Shown one piece after another: positions 60,075 to 64,000 of a stretch of DNA of 64,000 bases. Every line of letters starts with the position of its first letter. Position 1 is the first letter of the stretch. The position numbers were made by a program, and so were the translations under genes. Source of the stretch: Excoecaria cochinchinensis (Eukaryota; Streptophyta; Magnoliopsida; Malpighiales; Euphorbiaceae); the NCBI GenBank assembly GCA_947683425.1, contig CANTUQ010000050.1, forward strand, positions 11,586,501-11,650,500. The letters are read 5' to 3'. The notes beneath the pieces were generated by a model. The model saw nothing but the letters and a program-made list of their open reading frames with translations, was not told where the DNA came from and searched no databases.

Positions 60075-60083
60075 TATTTATAG
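60075..60083 (-). promoter_or_regulatory. TATA box of the reverse-strand gene (Tat element, unit 2)
   Basis: CTATAAATA on the minus strand, about 207 bp upstream of the ATG at 59868, identical in unit 1. Confidence 0.6.
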
Positions 60084-60351
60084 AAGGCGAAGACCAATTA
60101 AGGGATAACAGCTGGCGATCGATAATTGGGGCTGTGGGAAGATAATTAGTATCTGCACGGTAACCTAAGGGACGCCCTCATCATAACGCCTGACATTACT
60201 GCTGGATCACAGCTAACGAGGAGATCTTTCGCGTGTTTCGATGGATCACGCGCACAGTAATCATCAGCGTGGAATGGTCTAAAAGCACGCGCTGGTAAGT
60301 CGTTTGGTATTGATCTCATGACATAAATGTCATCTCTTGGGGGGGGACTTA

Positions 60352-60863
60352 TGATATCCGAACTCTCTACTCCGAGGATCGGCTAGATTTCTCCGAGCAC
60401 AGCACTCCTGCCGAGCTCTTAGCTTGTGAGGCTTTATAGCAGGGCTCGCCCGGACATAGGTCATGATAACAGTCCGGCACTCGATAACAGTTCGGTCACC
60501 GATCATGGTAAGCAATAATTAACGAATATTTCCAGAAATGATGCAGATCTTGACCTCCCAAGGATGGAAAGTACCAAGAATCTCTCAGCAAATCTGCCTA
60601 AATGGGAAATCAAGCATCAATCAAGGGATGAAGGTGATTTTCTCCTATTCAAGAGATTATCTCCTATTTCATACAGCTCTATATAAAGGAAACAACCAGG
60701 TACATTGTTCTCTCTAATTTTTGATAATAGAAAGAAAGCTTTTACTTGGCCGATAAACTGACTTGATCGTCGGAGTCTCCCCTGTCGGAACACCCGACGG
60801 TTTTGTGGTTCTTTTCAGGTAACTCAAGCGAAGGACAATCGGAGAACTTTCACTTTGTCATCA
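60352..60863 (+). repeat. Tat element 3' LTR (unit 2)
   Basis: 512 bp; near-identical to the other three Tat LTR copies in the window. Confidence 0.93.
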
Positions 60864-60868
60864 GATAT

Positions 60869-62343
60869 GAAGACTAAATTTTGAAGCTTTTAGTTTTGGT
60901 GTAGAGCTGGACTTTGTCGGAGTAAATTATTGGCAAAGCTGGTAGGTGAGAAGAACGCGGTATTGCCTCTGACATGAACTACTATGCTTAAGTTAAACAG
61001 TAGTGGAAACTGGAAAAGGAAGCCGCTGCAACATTTTCGTAATTATATCCGTCTTTTTCCTACAATTTTATCAATTTCAGCCCAACCTATGCCGTGTTAA
61101 CTGCCAATGCAATTTTCCATAAAAGTCTTGACCTCACCCAAAAGTTTTTTTACTTTTTTTTTTTGGAAAATTATATGTAAGCATGCTCCCTCCCTCCTAT
61201 GTTTTTATCCATTTTTATATTTCACATATATCAAGATATCGTAATTATTATGATTGGTAGATAAGAAAATTTCTCTGATTTTTTATAATATCCCTTCTAA
61301 ATATAGGATGAGTGATTAAATATTATTGAAATTATAAACATAATAGTTAATAAAATAACATGAAAAAATTAAATTGCAATTAACAAGATAACATTAAATA
61401 AAGATATAAAAGATAATTTATAGATTAACTATAATATAAAAAAAAGGCAAATAGACAATATTTTAGAACATACTGAAAAGAAAATATTGACTAAAATCAT
61501 ATGACGGAGATAATATATTTATATATATAAACTACATATTTACTCTCAAACTATATAACAAGGTTCAAATTTACTCTCAAATTTTCATAATTGCTTATAT
61601 TTATCCTTTTCTTTAATGGAATTTCAAATCAGCACATAAAATATAACGTGGCAAATAAAATGTTCCATGTACGATGCCATGTAGCTTACATGTATTTGTA
61701 TCGGCTTGGAAAGTAAAAGTTTACCTTTTTAATTATGCGAAATAGTACAAATTTATCTTTAAATTATACAAATGTTATAAATTTACCCTTAAATTATACA
61801 AAATCGTTACTCTTAACTTGTGTTGGCTTTGAATTTGCGGAATGTCCTCCATACTATGCTTAAAATCCTGTACTTGCACGGATTTAGCATATAGATTAGT
61901 GGGGAATTTGCATGTAATGAACGACCACTCACAGAAGTCGTCAAATAAACTCACACATATGATCATATATATATTCATAAATTCAACATTTAATTCCACA
62001 TATAAAATTTAAGCAAATAGCAATATTCATCTAATTTTTTTTTCGCAATTACTGTCATGTGTCTATCTGTTACCGTTAATCATATAAAGATTTCTTTATA
62101 CAATTTAAACAATTTTCTTGTTCATATTCAACTAAATTCATTTGTTCATATCAACATAATACTATGCTTACACCATTTCAAATCATTTTACCTTTGTGCT
62201 TGCAAGTATTATATACACAGTTTTACTTAAGCATACATTTATATTTTACATACTTTTATTTACATGCAAACATTTATATCTATATAGCTATGTATTCCTA
62301 TTGGTCCTGTCATGTAACACAAATTAACTATCAGAAATAGATA
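60869..62343. other. AT-rich intergenic DNA (unit 2)
   Basis: Copy of 38596-40070. No gene recognised. Confidence 0.5.
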
Positions 62344-62353
62344 CTCTAACATT

Positions 62354-62874
62354 GGGTTGATTTCACTCACGGTCACTCAACTTATCACTTATCGCGCAAA
62401 AATAACCGACTTTTTTTTCTTACTTAAATGTCACTGAACTTTTAACATTTTTTCAAAAAAGTCATTTTGACCGGAATCCGGCGAGGACTCTCGCCGGATT
62501 GATGACATAGCATGCCATGTCAGAAACTATATGTCGTTTAACAATATCTACAACAAATGCTACATCTAAATTAATTTCACTTACGGTCACTAAACTTATC
62601 ATTTGTCGCGCAAAAGTAACAAATTTTCTTTTTTTCCAACTTAAATGTTACTGAACTTCTAATATTTTTTTTAAAAAAGTCATATATTTACTATTCGTTG
62701 CCACATGTCATATGCCATGTCATCAATCCGGTAAGGGTTCTCGCCGGATTCCGGTCAACATGACTTTTTTGCAAAAATGTTAGAAGTTCAGTGACATTTA
62801 AGTAAGAAAAAAAAAAGTCGGTTACTTTTGTGCAATAAGTGATAAGTTGAGTGACCATGAGTGAAATTGACCCC
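62354..62874. mobile_element. MULE-type MITE, 521 bp (unit 2)
   Basis: Copy of 40081-40600 with the same CTCTAACATT duplication (62344-62353 and 62875-62884). Confidence 0.9.
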
Positions 62875-62956
62875 CTCTAACATTTATCGTCAAATATTCA
62901 TATACTGTCATCACATAAGCTATCATATGTTCATATACTCACATATCTTTCATCTT

Positions 62957-64000
62957 CACTACAAGAAAATCGCATATTAGAGATGGAAAATAGAGACGAA
63001 ATTCCGTCTCTAAACCCAAATAGCGACGGACACATACTATCTCTATTTTGGCCGTTGCTAATTTTAGCGACCGAAAATTTTTGTCGCTATTTTTAGAGAC
63101 GGAAATTTTTTTTCCATTTCTATTTTTAGAGACGAAAAATAAATTTTGTGTCTCTAATTTTAGAGATGGAAACTATTTTTCGTTCCCTAATTTTAGAGAT
63201 GAAAACTATAAATTAGAGACGGAAAACAAATTTCCGTCTCTATTTTTATAGACGAAAAATATTTTTCCGTCTCTATTTTTTAAAGTTTTTTTTAATATAT
63301 ATAACAGTAAATAATAATAAAATTATAATTGCCAAAATTACTATAATGAAACAAGTATTAATTAAAATAAGTAGATTTTATAAAAATGTAATTAATAATG
63401 TATTAATATATATATAATTTAGTAATACTACAAATAAACGTACGTAGTAAAACAAATTAGAACACTAACTAAGCTGGGGGGTAAATATGGATGATCAGCC
63501 GATGGTGCTTGCATATTATCAGGTAATTTTCGGCTAATGAAATCCTCTAACCTATTAATACGACTCATCAACATGTCGACTGTGCTACGAAGCTCAATGA
63601 CCTCATTACTAGTTGCTACACGCCTACTAGCCATAGCTGTAGAGGATGAGGAGGAATGCGAATAGCAAGTATTCGCATAAGAACCCAAACCGAAAACCCA
63701 TCCACGGCAGTCCCTATAGCGCCAGCTGCCTCATAAAATACCCGAGCATGGTCCACATTCTCAGGATCAGCTTGCTGACTTTGAAAACTCTCTAGTACCC
63801 GCTCCTATAACAAAAATTATTCGAATGTTATTTAGTACTAAAATAAAACTAAGAAAATTTAAAAAAAATAATAATAAATTATAAAATTAACATACATGAA
63901 CTTGTCTAGCTCGGTCGCTGATGAACGTTACACCGTCATGATTTCTCGTATGTGTATGAAAAAACAACTCATGAGAATAAGGTGTCCTGCCCATAGTAGA
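62957..64000. mobile_element. CACTA transposon terminus (unit 2, continues beyond the window)
   Basis: CACTACAAGAAAATCGC at 62957, followed by the same TAGAGACGGAAA subterminal repeats. Confidence 0.88.
63469..64000 (-). pseudogene. CACTA transposase-associated gene (Transposase_24), 3' exons (unit 2)
   Basis: Same 3' exons as unit 1 (VDHARVFYEAAG, ASRRVATSNEVIELRSTVDMLMSRINRLEDFI; and part of TMGRTPYSHELFFHTHTRN at the window edge). The gene enters from the right. If the duplication is a simple tandem one, this copy should run on past the point where unit 1 breaks. Confidence 0.7.

Larger units (their letters stand above)
51467..60863 (+). mobile_element. Tat-lineage Ty3/gypsy retrotransposon, 9,397 bp (unit 2)
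   Basis: Copy of 29195-38590 made by the segmental duplication: same GATAT duplication (51462-51466, 60864-60868). LTRs at 51467-51978 and 60352-60863. gag-pol carries one premature stop; the reverse-strand gene is open. About a dozen amino-acid differences from unit 1 were seen in the pol frame, more per kilobase than in the neighbouring copia copy. Confidence 0.95.
42589..64000. repeat. Tandem segmental duplication, unit 2 (runs off the window)
   Basis: Collinear with 20815-41726 of unit 1. Differs by a MITE insertion (43157-43650), single-base indels and substitutions. About 860 bp of the unit remain beyond the window if it ends where unit 1 does. Confidence 0.93.

Noticed and set aside
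46435..60863. Unit 2 copia and Tat elements as independent insertions
   Set aside because: Same insertion bases, same target duplications and shared inner lesions show that they were copied with the block.

Overview
This is plant nuclear DNA, almost certainly from a eudicot. It is AT-rich and gene-poor. It holds a receptor-like kinase of the SD2-5 type, a plant phosphoribulokinase/uridine-kinase-like gene remnant, and a dense layer of plant transposons (Tekay-type and Tat-type Ty3/gypsy, Ty1/copia, CACTA, hAT, MULE and MULE-derived MITEs). Several host introns and promoters follow plant rules. I cannot name the genus from sequence alone. No tRNA, rRNA or CRISPR was seen.

Region 1 (1-8846) is a graveyard of old DNA transposons and repeats. 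It holds a broken Mutator-like transposase gene with a 293-bp internal duplication, a candidate 1.66-kb solo LTR inserted in an (AT)n microsatellite, a 2.3-kb hAT-like element with matching ends and 7-8-bp target duplications, and two local tandem duplications (424 bp and 295 bp).

Region 2 (8847-18239) is one old Tekay/Del-type chromovirus (Ty3/gypsy) with 2.5-kb LTRs and a perfect ATTAA target duplication. It has lost the end of its 5' LTR, its primer site and most of gag, carries several stops and a frameshift in pol, and has a 435-bp MULE-type MITE nested in the 3' LTR. Region 3 (18245-20814) is intergenic DNA with a 695-bp hAT MITE.

Region 4 (20815 to the end) is the main feature: a direct tandem duplication with a unit of about 21.8 kb. 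Unit 1 is 20815-42588; unit 2 starts at 42589 and runs off the window. Each unit holds, in order: an hAT-type terminus; remnant exons of a phosphoribulokinase/uridine-kinase-like gene; an SD2-5-type receptor-like kinase on the minus strand, split by a complete copia element (ATCCC target duplication); a complete 9.4-kb Tat-lineage gypsy element (GATAT target duplication) about 200 bp upstream of the kinase start; a MULE-type MITE; and the end of a CACTA element. The unit junction cuts through the CACTA transposase gene. Because both units carry the same insertions at the same bases, the copia, Tat, CACTA and first MITE insertions precede the duplication. One extra MITE (43157-43650) is present only in unit 2, and the matching unit 1 site is empty.

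The Tat element is the most interesting resident. Besides a full gag-pol with both a normal and a second (archaeal-type) RNase H, it carries on the opposite strand a predicted three-exon gene with its own TATA box. The three exons join in frame to 595 codons in unit 2. Lesions are complementary: unit 1 has open gag-pol but a broken antisense gene; unit 2 has a stop in gag-pol but an open antisense gene. The copia 3' LTR also places an ATG in frame with the severed kinase domain, so an LTR-started cytoplasmic kinase is possible on paper.
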